Part shown: one piece after another, positions 17,410 through 25,724 of the stretch
How the letters are laid out: each line of letters opens with the position of its first letter
Numbering within the stretch: position 1 is the first letter of the stretch
From: Allofournierella sp.
GTDB taxonomy: Bacteria; Bacillota; Clostridia; Oscillospirales; Ruminococcaceae
Assembly (NCBI GenBank): GCA_020025635.1
Contig: JAHHRU010000009.1
Span: 22,106 to 86,105, forward strand
Direction of reading: 5' to 3'
DNA length: 64,000 nucleotides
The notes under the pieces: model-generated
Told to the model about the DNA's origin: nothing
Databases searched by the model: none
What the model saw: the letters and a program-made list of their open reading frames with translations, nothing else
Made by a program: the position numbers and the translations under genes

Positions 17410-20247
17410 TCAGGGCTCTTTGTCCCGTTCCAGCATGGGCGCAAGATATTTTCCCGTATAGGAAGCGGGATTTTTCGCCACCTGCTCGGGGGTGCCGGTG
17501 GCAATGATCTCGCCGCCCTCGCTGCCGCCCTCGGGGCCAAGGTCGATGATGTGGTCGGCCCGCTTGATGATATCCAGATTGTGCTCGATGATCACCACCG
17601 TGTTGCCCGCATCCACCAGCCGGTCCAGCACCTGGATGAGCTTGTGCACATCCGCCACATGCAGGCCGGTGCTGGGTTCGTCCAGCACATAAACGGTGCG
17701 GCCGGTATCCCGCTTGGAAAGCTCCAGCGCCAGCTTCACCCGCTGTGCCTCGCCGCCGGAAAGGGTGGTGGCGCTCTGGCCCAGCTTGATGTAGCCAAGG
17801 CCCACATCCTCCAGCGTTTTCAGCTTGCGCTGGATTTTGGGGATGTTGGCAAAGAACACGCAGGCCTCTTCCACCGTCATTTCCAAAACGTCGGCGATGG
17901 TTTTGTCCTTGTATTTCACCTCCAGCGTTTCCCGGTTGTAGCGGGCACCCCGGCAGACCTCACAGGGAACATAGATATCCGGCAGAAAGTGCATCTCGAT
18001 TTTCACGATGCCGTCGCCCTCGCAGGCTTCACAGCGGCCGCCCTTCACATTGAAGCTGAAGCGGCCCGGGCCGTAGCCCCGCATTTTTGCATCCTGCGTT
18101 TGGGCAAACACGTTTCGGATATCCGCAAACACGCCGGTATAGGTGGCGGGGTTGGAGCGGGGGGTGCGGCCGATGGGGGCCTGGTCGATGCCGATGACCT
18201 TGTCCACATGCTCCATGCCCTGGATCTGTTTATACTTGCCCGGCCGGTGCTTGGAGCCGTTCAGCTCCATGGCCAGGGCCTTGTAAAAGATCTGGTTGAC
18301 CAAACTGGATTTGCCCGAGCCGGAAACGCCGGTCACGCAGACCATTTTGCCCAGCGGGATATCCACATTCACGTTTTTCAGGTTGTTTTCGGCCGCGCCC
18401 ACAATGCGCAGCTTTTTGCCGTTTCCCTTGCGGCGGGTCTTGGGCACCATTATTTTTTCACGGCCGGAAAGATAAGCGCCGGTGATGCTGCGGGGCTCGG
18501 CACAGATATCCTCCACCGTGCCGGCCGCTACGATCTCGCCGCCGTGCACACCGGCCCCAGGGCCCACATCCACAATGTAATCCGCCTGGCGCATGGTGTC
18601 CTCGTCGTGCTCCACAACGATCAAAGTATTGCCCAGGTCCCGCAGGCGCTTCAAGGTGGCGATGAGCCGGTCATTGTCCCGCTGATGCAGGCCAATGCTG
18701 GGCTCATCCAGCACATACAGAACGCCGGTGAGGGCGCTGCCGATCTGGGTGGCCAGCCGGATGCGCTGGCTCTCGCCGCCGGAAAGGCTGGACGCCGCCC
18801 GGGACAGGGTCAGATAACCAAGGCCCACGCTTTCCAAAAAGCCCAGCCGCTGGCCGATCTCTTTCAAAATGGAATCGCCGATCCGCCTCTCCTGCTCGCT
18901 CAGCTGGAGATTTTGGATGAATTCCAGCTCCTGCCGAACGCTCAGCTCACAGAAATCGCTGATGTTGATGCCCCCCACCGTGACCGCAAGGCTGGTGGGC
19001 TTCAGGCGTTTGCCATGGCAGTCGGGGCAGTCCACCCCATTCATAACGGTGGCGATCTCTTCCTTCATCCACTCGCTGTTCGTTTCCCGGAAACGCCGTT
19101 CCAGGTTGTTCACGATGCCCTCAAAATCGTTGAAATACTTGCCGGAACCGAACTCGTTTTCCCGGTGCATTTCAATGCGCTCACCGTCTGTGCCGTACAA
19201 AAGGGCGTGGAGCGCTTCTTTTGAGAAATCACAGATGGGGGTATCCAGCGTGAAGCCGTATTTTTTGCCAAGGCCCTTGTAATACATCTCACTGATGGAG
19301 CCTTCGGCATAATACCAGCCGCTTGCTTTGATGGCCCCTTCCCGGATGGATTTTTCCTTATCCGGGATGATGAGGTCTGGGTCCACCCGCATAAAGGTGC
19401 CGAGGCCGGTGCACTTTTCGCAGGCACCGAAGGGGTTGTTGAAGCTGAACATCCGCGGCTCCAGCTCATTGATGGAGACACCGTGCTCCGGGCAGGCATA
19501 GCTCTGGCTGAACTCGAAGCTTTCGCCGCCGGGCACCTCCACCGTTACAAGGCCGCCGGTCAGGGCAAGGGCCGTTTCCAGGCTGTCGGCCAGACGGCTC
19601 TGCATGTTTTCCCGCATCACCAGACGGTCCACTACGATCTCCACCGTGTGCTTTTTGTTTTTGTCCAGCTGGATCTCCTCATCCAGCTCGTAAAGGCTGC
19701 CGTCGATGCGGGCGCGCACATAGCCGCTTTTGCGGGCGGCATCCAGCTCCTTCTGCTGGGTGCCCTTGCGGCCCCGCACCACCGGCGCCAGCACCTGAAA
19801 GCGGGTGCCCTCGGGCAGGGCAAGCACCGCATCCACCATCTGGTCCACCGTCTGCTGCTGGATCACCCGGCCGCAGATGGGGCAGTGGGGAATGCCCACC
19901 CGGGCGAACAGAAGGCGCAGATAATCGTAAATTTCGGTAACCGTGCCCACTGTGGAACGGGGGTTCCGATTGGTGGTTTTCTGGTCGATGGAAACCGCCG
20001 GCGAAAGCCCCTCGATGCTGTCCACATCCGGCTTTTCCATCTGGCCCAAGAACATGCGGGCATAGCTGGAAAGGCTTTCCATATAGCGGCGCTGGCCGTC
20101 GGCATAAATGGTATCAAAGGCAAGACTGGATTTTCCGGAGCCGGAAAGGCCGGTCATTATCACAAGTTTGTCTCTGGGAATGGTCACGTCCACATTTTTC
20201 AGGTTGTGTTCCCGTGCACCCTTCACCACGATTTGCTGATTGCTCAA
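17410..20247 (-). CDS. uvrA: Excinuclease ABC subunit A
   Basis: UvrA is the damage-sensing dimeric ATPase of nucleotide excision repair. The 945-residue protein has two ABC modules: Walker A motifs GLSGSGKSSLAF near 34-45 and GVSGSGKSSLVN near 645-656, ABC signatures LSGGESQR and LSGGEAQR, and zinc-binding cysteine pairs CPICG (about 120) and CEACEGDG with CEVCRGA (about 745-775). TTG start behind AAGGAGAC. It lies 18 bases after uvrB and is followed by a strong terminator, so radC-uvrB-uvrA form one unit. Confidence 0.98.
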   Translation of the reverse strand: MSNQQIVVKGAREHNLKNVDVTIPRDKLVIMTGLSGSGKSSLAFDTIYADGQRRYMESLSSYARMFLGQMEKPDVDSIEGLSPAVSIDQKTTNRNPRSTVGTVTEIYDYLRLLFARVGIPHCPICGRVIQQQTVDQMVDAVLALPEGTRFQVLAPVVRGRKGTQQKELDAARKSGYVRARIDGSLYELDEEIQLDKNKKHTVEIVVDRLVMRENMQSRLADSLETALALTGGLVTVEVPGGESFEFSQSYACPEHGVSINELEPRMFSFNNPFGACEKCTGLGTFMRVDPDLIIPDKEKSIREGAIKASGWYYAEGSISEMYYKGLGKKYGFTLDTPICDFSKEALHALLYGTDGERIEMHRENEFGSGKYFNDFEGIVNNLERRFRETNSEWMKEEIATVMNGVDCPDCHGKRLKPTSLAVTVGGINISDFCELSVRQELEFIQNLQLSEQERRIGDSILKEIGQRLGFLESVGLGYLTLSRAASSLSGGESQRIRLATQIGSALTGVLYVLDEPSIGLHQRDNDRLIATLKRLRDLGNTLIVVEHDEDTMRQADYIVDVGPGAGVHGGEIVAAGTVEDICAEPRSITGAYLSGREKIMVPKTRRKGNGKKLRIVGAAENNLKNVNVDIPLGKMVCVTGVSGSGKSSLVNQIFYKALAMELNGSKHRPGKYKQIQGMEHVDKVIGIDQAPIGRTPRSNPATYTGVFADIRNVFAQTQDAKMRGYGPGRFSFNVKGGRCEACEGDGIVKIEMHFLPDIYVPCEVCRGARYNRETLEVKYKDKTIADVLEMTVEEACVFFANIPKIQRKLKTLEDVGLGYIKLGQSATTLSGGEAQRVKLALELSKRDTGRTVYVLDEPSTGLHVADVHKLIQVLDRLVDAGNTVVIIEHNLDIIKRADHIIDLGPEGGSEGGEIIATGTPEQVAKNPASYTGKYLAPMLERDKEP

Positions 20248-20265
20248 GGCAGTTGTCTCCTTCTA

Positions 20266-22272
20266 TCAGTGCCGGCTCTTTCTTTTGGGGGCCGGCTTTT
20301 CCTCGCCCGGGTCTTCGCCCCGGCGCAGTTTTTCGATGCGGTCTCTCAGGAAGGCCGCATGCTCAAATTCCAGAATTTTGGCCGCTTCCTTCATCTCACG
20401 GGTCAGGCGGGTGATGAGCTCGGCCCGCTCGGCCTTGCTCAGGCGCTTTCCGGCAAGGCGGGCGTTTTCTTCATGGTCGCTGATCTCAATGCCTTCCCGG
20501 ATGCTCTTCACAATGGTTTTGGGCACGATGCCGTGGGCTTCGTTGTAGGCCATCTGGATGCTGCGGCGGCGCTCGGTTTCGGTGATGGCAGCCTCCATGC
20601 TGGGGGTCACCTCATCCGCATACATGATGACCATGCCCTCGGCATTTCGGGCGGCACGGCCGATGGTCTGCACAAGGCTTGTTTCACTGCGCAGGAAGCC
20701 CTCCTTGTCCGCATCCAGAATGGCCACCAGCGAAACCTCCGGCAGATCCAGGCCCTCACGCAGAAGGTTGATGCCCACGATCACATCGATCTCGCCGGTG
20801 CGCAGCTCTTTGATCAGCTCGATGCGCTCAAAGGTGTCCACCTCATGGTGCATATACCGCACCTTGACCCCGTTGTTGTTCAGGTAATCGGTCAGGTCCT
20901 CGGCCATCTTCTTGGTGAGGGTGGTCACCAGCACCCGCTCTTTTTTTGCGGTGCGGGTGTTGATCTCACCCAGCAGATCTTCGATCTGGCCTTCCACCGG
21001 CTTCACGATGATCTGCGGGTCCAGAAGGCCGGTAGGCCGGATGACCTGCTGCACCGCCTGGGTGCTGTGCTTTTTTTCGTACTGGCCGGGGGTCGCGCTC
21101 ACAAACACCGTCTGGTTGAGCTTTGATTCCACCTCCTCAAATTTGAGAGGGCGGTTATCAAAGGCCGAGGGCAGCCGGAAGCCGTAATCCACCAGCGTTT
21201 TTTTGCGGGCGTAATCGCCGCCGTACATGGCCCGCAGCTGGGGCAGCATCACATGGCTTTCGTCCACAAACAGCAGGAAATCCTCCGGGAAATAGTCAAA
21301 CAGTGTGGTGGGGATGGAGCCGGGCTGCCGGCCGGAGAGCACCGCCGAATAGTTTTCGATGCCCTTGCACATGCCCACCTCATTGAGCATTTCCATATCA
21401 TAGCGGGTGCGCTGGCCAATGCGCTGGGCCTCCAAAAGCTTTCCTTCCTCGGTGAACCTTTTGATCTGGTCGTTCATCTCGTCTTCCAGCTTGGAAAGCC
21501 CTTCCTTCATCTTCTCCGGCGAAACGATGTAGTGGCTTGCCGGGAACACGGCCACATGCTTTACCACGGTTTTGCGCTCGCCGGTGAGGGGGTTGATCTC
21601 GCTGATGCGGTCGATCTCATCCCCGAAAAATTCCACCCGGATGGCGGTATCCTGCATATAGGCAAGGTTGATCTCCACCACATCGCCCCGCACCCGGAAC
21701 TTGTTGCGCACAAAGTTCACGTCGTTGCGCTCGTATTGCAGCTTCACCAGCTTTTTGCACAGCTCGTCCCGCTCGATCTGCATGCCCGGGCGCAGGCTGA
21801 TGACCATGCTCCGGTAGTCGATGGGGTCACCCAGATTGTAAATGCAGGAAACGCTGGCCACAATGATCACATCCCGCCGCTCAGAAAGGGCGGCAGTGGC
21901 CGAGTGGCGCAGCCGGTCGATCTCGTCGTTGATGGCACTGTCCTTTTCGATGTAGGTATCAGTGGAAGGGATGTAGGCCTCCGGCTGATAATAATCGTAG
22001 TAGGACACAAAATATTCTACCGCGTTTTCCGGGAAAAATTCCCGGAACTCGGTGCACAGCTGGGCCGCCAGCGTTTTGTTGTGGGCCAGAACCAGGGTGG
22101 GCCGGTTCACCCGGGCGATCACGTTGGCCATGGTAAAGGTCTTGCCGCTGCCGGTAACGCCCAGAAGAGTCTGGGCCTTGTCGCCCCGCTCGATGCCTTC
22201 CACCAGCCGGTCGATGGCCTGGGGCTGATCGCCGGTGGGTTCATACGGGGCAACCAGTTTGAATTTATCCAT
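20266..22272 (-). CDS. uvrB: Excinuclease ABC subunit B
   Basis: UvrB is the helicase-like damage verification subunit. Motifs in the 668-residue protein: Walker A GVTGSGKTFTMAN at about 38-50, the beta-hairpin region YYDYYQPEAYIP near 93-104, DESHV near 338, the helicase motifs RAGRxxR equivalent QTIGRAARN near 540, and a C-terminal UVR domain (EMKEAAKILEFEHAAFLRD) that contacts UvrC. The ATG overlaps the end of the radC-like gene by eight bases, so translation is likely coupled. No uvrC is in the window. Confidence 0.98.
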   Translation of the reverse strand: MDKFKLVAPYEPTGDQPQAIDRLVEGIERGDKAQTLLGVTGSGKTFTMANVIARVNRPTLVLAHNKTLAAQLCTEFREFFPENAVEYFVSYYDYYQPEAYIPSTDTYIEKDSAINDEIDRLRHSATAALSERRDVIIVASVSCIYNLGDPIDYRSMVISLRPGMQIERDELCKKLVKLQYERNDVNFVRNKFRVRGDVVEINLAYMQDTAIRVEFFGDEIDRISEINPLTGERKTVVKHVAVFPASHYIVSPEKMKEGLSKLEDEMNDQIKRFTEEGKLLEAQRIGQRTRYDMEMLNEVGMCKGIENYSAVLSGRQPGSIPTTLFDYFPEDFLLFVDESHVMLPQLRAMYGGDYARKKTLVDYGFRLPSAFDNRPLKFEEVESKLNQTVFVSATPGQYEKKHSTQAVQQVIRPTGLLDPQIIVKPVEGQIEDLLGEINTRTAKKERVLVTTLTKKMAEDLTDYLNNNGVKVRYMHHEVDTFERIELIKELRTGEIDVIVGINLLREGLDLPEVSLVAILDADKEGFLRSETSLVQTIGRAARNAEGMVIMYADEVTPSMEAAITETERRRSIQMAYNEAHGIVPKTIVKSIREGIEISDHEENARLAGKRLSKAERAELITRLTREMKEAAKILEFEHAAFLRDRIEKLRRGEDPGEEKPAPKRKSRH

Positions 22273-23005
22273 TTTCTCCCTCCTGTGCCGGCCCGGCCTT
22301 GAGGGGCCGATTGTTCATCCGGCCGCTTTGCGCCATCGAGGTCCAGTCTCCGGCAGCATCAAAGATGATATGGTCTGAAAGAGCAATGCCCACGCTTTGC
22401 AGCATCTGCCGAAGCTGCTGGGTGAACCAAACGTCCTCAGCGCTGGGCAGGGCAATGCCTCTTGGGTGATTGTGGGCAAGGATGAGCTGGGTGGCCCCCA
22501 GGCGCACGGCCTGGCGCACCAGCTCTGCTTTGGGAACGGCTGCGGCATTCACGCTGCCCTCCGCCATCTTTTTAACCGCAACCAGACCATTCCGGTCATC
22601 CAGAAACAGGGCATACAGCTTTTCATTGCGGGCCCCGTAAAAGTAGTTTTTCAGATAGGTGCCGATTTCATCCAGCGTGGAAAACCGCTGGGGCACCCGG
22701 GCCCGCTGCAGCTGATAATAGCGGGCAGCCTCCATCAGGCTGGTAATGAGCCGGGCGGATGCAGGGCCGATGCCCTCCACCTGCAAAAGGTCTGCGGCAT
22801 CTGCTTCCAGCACATCGGCAAAGCTGCCGAAATGCTCGATGAGGGCATGGGACAGCGGGTTCACATCGCCCCGGGGAATGGCGAAGAACAGCAGGAATTC
22901 CAGCACCTCATGCTCGGCGAAGCCTTCAAAGCCGTTCTTTTCAAACCGCTGCTGCATCCGCTTGCGGTGATCCTTATGGATTTCGCCCCCTGCACTTTTT
23001 GCCAT
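22265..23005 (-). CDS. radC: RadC-family JAB/MPN-domain protein
   Basis: The 246-residue protein has the RadC layout: an N-terminal helix-hairpin-helix region (about 60-95, with LLQVEGIGPASA) and a C-terminal JAB1/MPN metalloprotease-like domain with AHNHPRG and downstream PSAED at about 185-200, which keeps the His-x-His...Ser...Asp metal site. The biochemical role of RadC proteins is unsettled; the old link to recombination repair is doubtful, although here the gene sits directly before uvrB and overlaps it. Start ATG with GAAAGGGGGC ahead. Confidence 0.88.
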   Translation of the reverse strand: MAKSAGGEIHKDHRKRMQQRFEKNGFEGFAEHEVLEFLLFFAIPRGDVNPLSHALIEHFGSFADVLEADAADLLQVEGIGPASARLITSLMEAARYYQLQRARVPQRFSTLDEIGTYLKNYFYGARNEKLYALFLDDRNGLVAVKKMAEGSVNAAAVPKAELVRQAVRLGATQLILAHNHPRGIALPSAEDVWFTQQLRQMLQSVGIALSDHIIFDAAGDWTSMAQSGRMNNRPLKAGPAQEGENG

Positions 23006-23058
23006 GGCACCCTGCCCCCTTTCTCCAATTGTTCTGCCGGCCGAAGTTCAATTTCGGC

Positions 23059-23106
23059 TTTACGATGCATGCAATTTATTATATACTATTTTTGAATGAT
23101 TTGAAA
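23059..23106. promoter_or_regulatory. Divergent promoter region between radC and a pseudouridine synthase gene
   Basis: On the plus strand TTTACG (23059-23064), 17 bases and TATACT (23082-23087) point to the synthase gene. On the minus strand TATAAT (23078-23083) points to radC, with a weak TTCAAA 16 bases upstream. The two -10 elements overlap, so the divergent transcripts may compete for polymerase. Confidence 0.55.
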
Positions 23107-23116
23107 GAGAGGATAA

Positions 23117-24088
23117 TTGGCTTTGAAACATTTTGTCGCCGGCAAAAATCAGGACGGTGTGCGGCTTTCCCGTTTTGTGCAAAGCGTTACCACCGGCCTG
23201 CCCACCAGCCTTCTGTATAAAAGCTTCCGCAACAAGCGCATCAAGGTGAACGGCAAGCGTGCCGAACCGGACACCCGCCTTGCCCTGGGGGATGAGATCG
23301 ACCTTTATATCAACGATGAATTTTTCGCCCCAGCTGCTGCGGCACCGGCCCGGCCCAAGACCCCTTCCCTGCCTTTGCAGGTGATCTATGAGGATGAGCA
23401 GATCGCCCTTCTCTATAAGCCCGCCCGCCTTCTGTGCCATTCGGACCGCACCGGGGATGCCAGCCTGCTGGACGGCTTTGTGGACTATCTTACCCAAAAA
23501 GGGGAATACGCCCCCAATGAAGAGGCCGGCTTTTCCCCCGCTTTGTGCAACCGGCTGGACCGGGGCACCGAGGGCATGGTGATCGGTGCCAAGACCTATC
23601 CGGCTTTGCGGGATATGAACGAAATCATCCGGCAGAACCAGGCCCGCAAGGAATACCTGACCATCACCTTCGGCGTTCCGCCCAAGGGCCGGCATGTGGC
23701 CTGGCTGCAGCACCGGGAAAAGGACAATAAGGTCACCATCCGGGCCAGCGAAGCAGAAGGATACAAAAAAATCATCACTGATGTTTCGGTGGAAAAGGTC
23801 ATCGGCCCCTTTGCCCTTTGCCGCATCGGCCTTGTTACCGGCCGCACCCACCAGATCCGTGCACACCTTGCTTACCTTGGCACACCGGTTTTGGGCGATA
23901 TCAAATACGGCAACCGGAAATGGAACGAAAAAACCGGATTTAAGACCCAGGCCCTCTGCGCCGTATCGCTGCGGTTTGCGAATATTCCCCGGGAAAGCAC
24001 CCTTTCCTATCTGAATGAGCGCAGCTTTGAGCTGCCCCACCCCCAGATTTTGGAGCAGTTTGCCTCTTTGGATAAAAACAAGCACTGA
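23117..24088 (+). CDS. RluA-family RNA pseudouridine synthase
   Basis: A 323-residue pseudouridine synthase. An S4-like segment lies at about 15-75, then an Ala/Pro linker, and the RluA catalytic domain with NRLDRGTEGMV around 150 (Asp is the catalytic residue; the usual His before Arg is Asn) and GRTHQIRAHLAYLGTP near 240. The family acts on rRNA or tRNA; which site cannot be told. The TTG at 23117 is used, with GAGAGG upstream; a TTG two codons later is possible. It is a single gene with its own promoter and a strong terminator. Confidence 0.87.
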   Translation: MALKHFVAGKNQDGVRLSRFVQSVTTGLPTSLLYKSFRNKRIKVNGKRAEPDTRLALGDEIDLYINDEFFAPAAAAPARPKTPSLPLQVIYEDEQIALLYKPARLLCHSDRTGDASLLDGFVDYLTQKGEYAPNEEAGFSPALCNRLDRGTEGMVIGAKTYPALRDMNEIIRQNQARKEYLTITFGVPPKGRHVAWLQHREKDNKVTIRASEAEGYKKIITDVSVEKVIGPFALCRIGLVTGRTHQIRAHLAYLGTPVLGDIKYGNRKWNEKTGFKTQALCAVSLRFANIPRESTLSYLNERSFELPHPQILEQFASLDKNKH

Positions 24089-24096
24089 CCCATCAA

Positions 24097-24137
24097 AAAT
24101 CCCCAGCGGGATTTAAAACCCGCCGGGGATTTTTTCT
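24097..24137 (+). terminator. Terminator after the pseudouridine synthase gene
   Basis: The arms ATCCCCAGCGGG (24099-24110) and CCCGCCGGGGAT (24119-24130) pair with one mismatch and are followed by a run of T (24131-24135). Confidence 0.9.
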
Positions 24138-24164
24138 TTTCCGGGTAATAAGCATCCATTTTCG

Positions 24165-24204
24165 GGGAACACTTTGTTTCAGAAACAGGAAAGGATGTGT
24201 TCCC
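24165..24204 (+). promoter_or_regulatory. Nested hairpin around the ribosome-binding site of the next gene
   Basis: GGGAACAC (24165-24172) pairs perfectly with GTGTTCCC (24197-24204), and an inner TGTTTC/GAAACA pair lies at 24175-24187. The likely ribosome-binding site GGAAAGGA is inside the outer loop and the ATG begins at the first base after the hairpin, so folding could control translation. Function is inferred. Confidence 0.45.
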
Positions 24205-24639
24205 ATGACCGAAAACGACACCATTTCTCTTTTGCAGGACTGCGATGCAGGGGTGCAGATGAGCATTTCTTCCATCAACGAAGTGCTGGACGATGTTCAT
24301 TCCCCCGAGCTGCGAAGCTGCCTGATTGACTGCCGTGAAAAGCATGAACGCCTTGGCCGTGAGATCGACCAGCGGCTGGACAGCCGCGGCAACGAGGGCA
24401 AAGAGCCAAACCCCTTGGCAAAAGGCGTTTCCTGGGCCAAGACCAACCTGAAGCTGGCCATGAACGATTCCGACAAAACCATCGCCGACCTGATGACCGA
24501 CGGCTGCGGCATCGGCATCAAGGCCCTCAACCGAAGCCTGAACCTGTACCCCGCTGCGGATGAGGATGCAAAGGAGATCACCCACCGCCTGATCGCAATG
24601 GAAGAGCTGCTGGAAGCAGACCTTCACCCCTATCTGTAA
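24205..24639 (+). CDS. Small all-helical protein, possibly ferritin-like (DUF2383-like)
   Basis: I do not recognise this 144-residue protein with certainty. It is predicted to be almost all helix in four segments (about 5-30, 34-60, 70-100, 118-142). The spacing of acidic and His residues, such as CREKHERLG near 43-51 and HRLIAMEELLEADL near 127-140, resembles the four-helix ferritin-like domains of small stress proteins of the DUF2383 kind, but a full set of metal ligands cannot be confirmed. It has no signal peptide or membrane helix. It follows a terminator by about 65 bases and has a hairpin over its ribosome-binding site. Confidence 0.55.
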   Translation: MTENDTISLLQDCDAGVQMSISSINEVLDDVHSPELRSCLIDCREKHERLGREIDQRLDSRGNEGKEPNPLAKGVSWAKTNLKLAMNDSDKTIADLMTDGCGIGIKALNRSLNLYPAADEDAKEITHRLIAMEELLEADLHPYL

Positions 24640-24640
24640 G

Positions 24641-24676
24641 AAAAACCCCCGGGAAGCGTTTCCTGGGGGTTTTTGC
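24641..24676. terminator. Bidirectional terminator between convergent genes
   Basis: AAAAACCCCCGGGAA pairs with TTTCCTGGGGGTTTTT with one bulge, and A/T runs flank both sides. It serves the helical-protein gene on the plus strand and the FocA-like gene on the minus strand. Confidence 0.9.
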
Positions 24677-24677
24677 T

Positions 24678-25496
24678 TTAACTTTTCTTCAGGTTGCAGA
24701 ACCACACGGCCCCGCCCAAAAGGACACCGCCGATGATGTTGCCGATGGTGACCGGCAGCAGATTGCCCAGAACAAAGTTTGAAACGGTCAGCGCCGAAAG
24801 GTCCACCCCCGCCTGAGCTGCCAGCTGAGCATATTCGGGCACCGCTTTTGCCATCAGGCCGGCCGGGATATAGTACATATTGGCCACACAGTGTTCAAAG
24901 CCGCACAGCACGAAATAGCACACCGGCAGAAAAGCGCCCAGAATGCGCCCCGCGGTATCTTTGGCGGACATTGCCATCAGCACACCCAGGCACACCAGCA
25001 CATTGCAGAAAACGCCCAGCACCAGTGCGTTTGCAAAGGGCAGCTGGCATTTTCCGGCCGCAACCTTCATGGTGTAAACAGCAAGCTGGCCGCCGGAATA
25101 ATTCATCTGTCCAAACCAGGCGCAGCCGGCCGCAACCAGCAAAGAGCCTGCCAGGTTGGATACATACACGATGGCCCAGTTGCGCACCAGCTTGCCCAGC
25201 CGGCAGCGCTTTTCCAGCAGTGAAATCACCATCAGGCTGTTGCCGGTGAAAAGCTCCAGCCCCAAAATCACCACCATGCCAAGGCCAAAGGGAAAAAGCA
25301 GACCGCAGATCATCCGGGCAGTCCACACCTGTTCAACCCCATAAACAGCGGTATTGGTTGCGGCGCAGCCCATTGCAATGATGGCGCCGGCCAGAAGGCC
25401 CAGCACCGCCAGCTGTGCGGCAGAGCGTTTTGCCTTGGTTTCGCCGGTTTCCGCATACCGGCTGGCGATCTCGGAGGGGGTATAACCCATATTCAT
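24678..25496 (-). CDS. Formate/nitrite transporter family (FocA-like) channel
   Basis: The 272-residue protein has about six hydrophobic segments and family motifs of the FNT channels: GLLAGAIIAMG near 36, GLELFTGNSLM near 82 and NLAGSLLVA near 115, plus FEHCVANMYYIP near 200, the second half-repeat motif. FNT pentamers move formate, nitrite or hydrosulfide across the membrane; in a fermenting anaerobe formate export is the likely job, but no pyruvate formate-lyase gene is adjacent to prove it. I choose the ATG at 25496; GAGAGG precedes it, and an earlier TTG or a later ATG are possible. Confidence 0.88.
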   Translation of the reverse strand: MNMGYTPSEIASRYAETGETKAKRSAAQLAVLGLLAGAIIAMGCAATNTAVYGVEQVWTARMICGLLFPFGLGMVVILGLELFTGNSLMVISLLEKRCRLGKLVRNWAIVYVSNLAGSLLVAAGCAWFGQMNYSGGQLAVYTMKVAAGKCQLPFANALVLGVFCNVLVCLGVLMAMSAKDTAGRILGAFLPVCYFVLCGFEHCVANMYYIPAGLMAKAVPEYAQLAAQAGVDLSALTVSNFVLGNLLPVTIGNIIGGVLLGGAVWFCNLKKS

Positions 25497-25535
25497 AAAA
25501 CACAACCTCTCACATTTCTGATGTTACGCTGTTGT

Positions 25536-25565
25536 ATTTTACCATAGGGGTTTTGCTGTTTGCAA
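25536..25565 (-). promoter_or_regulatory. Probable promoter of the FocA-like gene
   Basis: TTGCAA (25560-25565), 18 bases, then TAAAAT (25536-25541) on the minus strand, about 40 bases upstream of the start codon. Confidence 0.5.
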
Positions 25566-25670
25566 TGAAAAAGTGTGCGTTTTCTTGTCCAATCTGATAT
25601 TTTTTTATCATACTTTGACTTTTTCCTGCCAAAGGGCTCTTTTGGGCGGTCATTTTCCCCCATTTAAGCA

Positions 25671-25714
25671 AAAAGGCCCTTCTGCCGGCCCGGTTTTGGG
25701 GCGTGGCAGAAGGG
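25671..25714 (-). terminator. Terminator after polC
   Basis: CCCTTCTGCC (25677-25686) pairs with GGCAGAAGGG (25705-25714). On the minus strand the stem is followed by CCTTTTTGC, ending the long pyrH-to-polC run. Confidence 0.85.
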
Positions 25715-25724
25715 GTCCTTTGTT

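Noticed and set aside
24205..24639. Naming the small helical protein a ferritin or Dps
   Set aside because: The number and spacing of acidic and His ligands cannot be confirmed by eye; left as ferritin-like at most.
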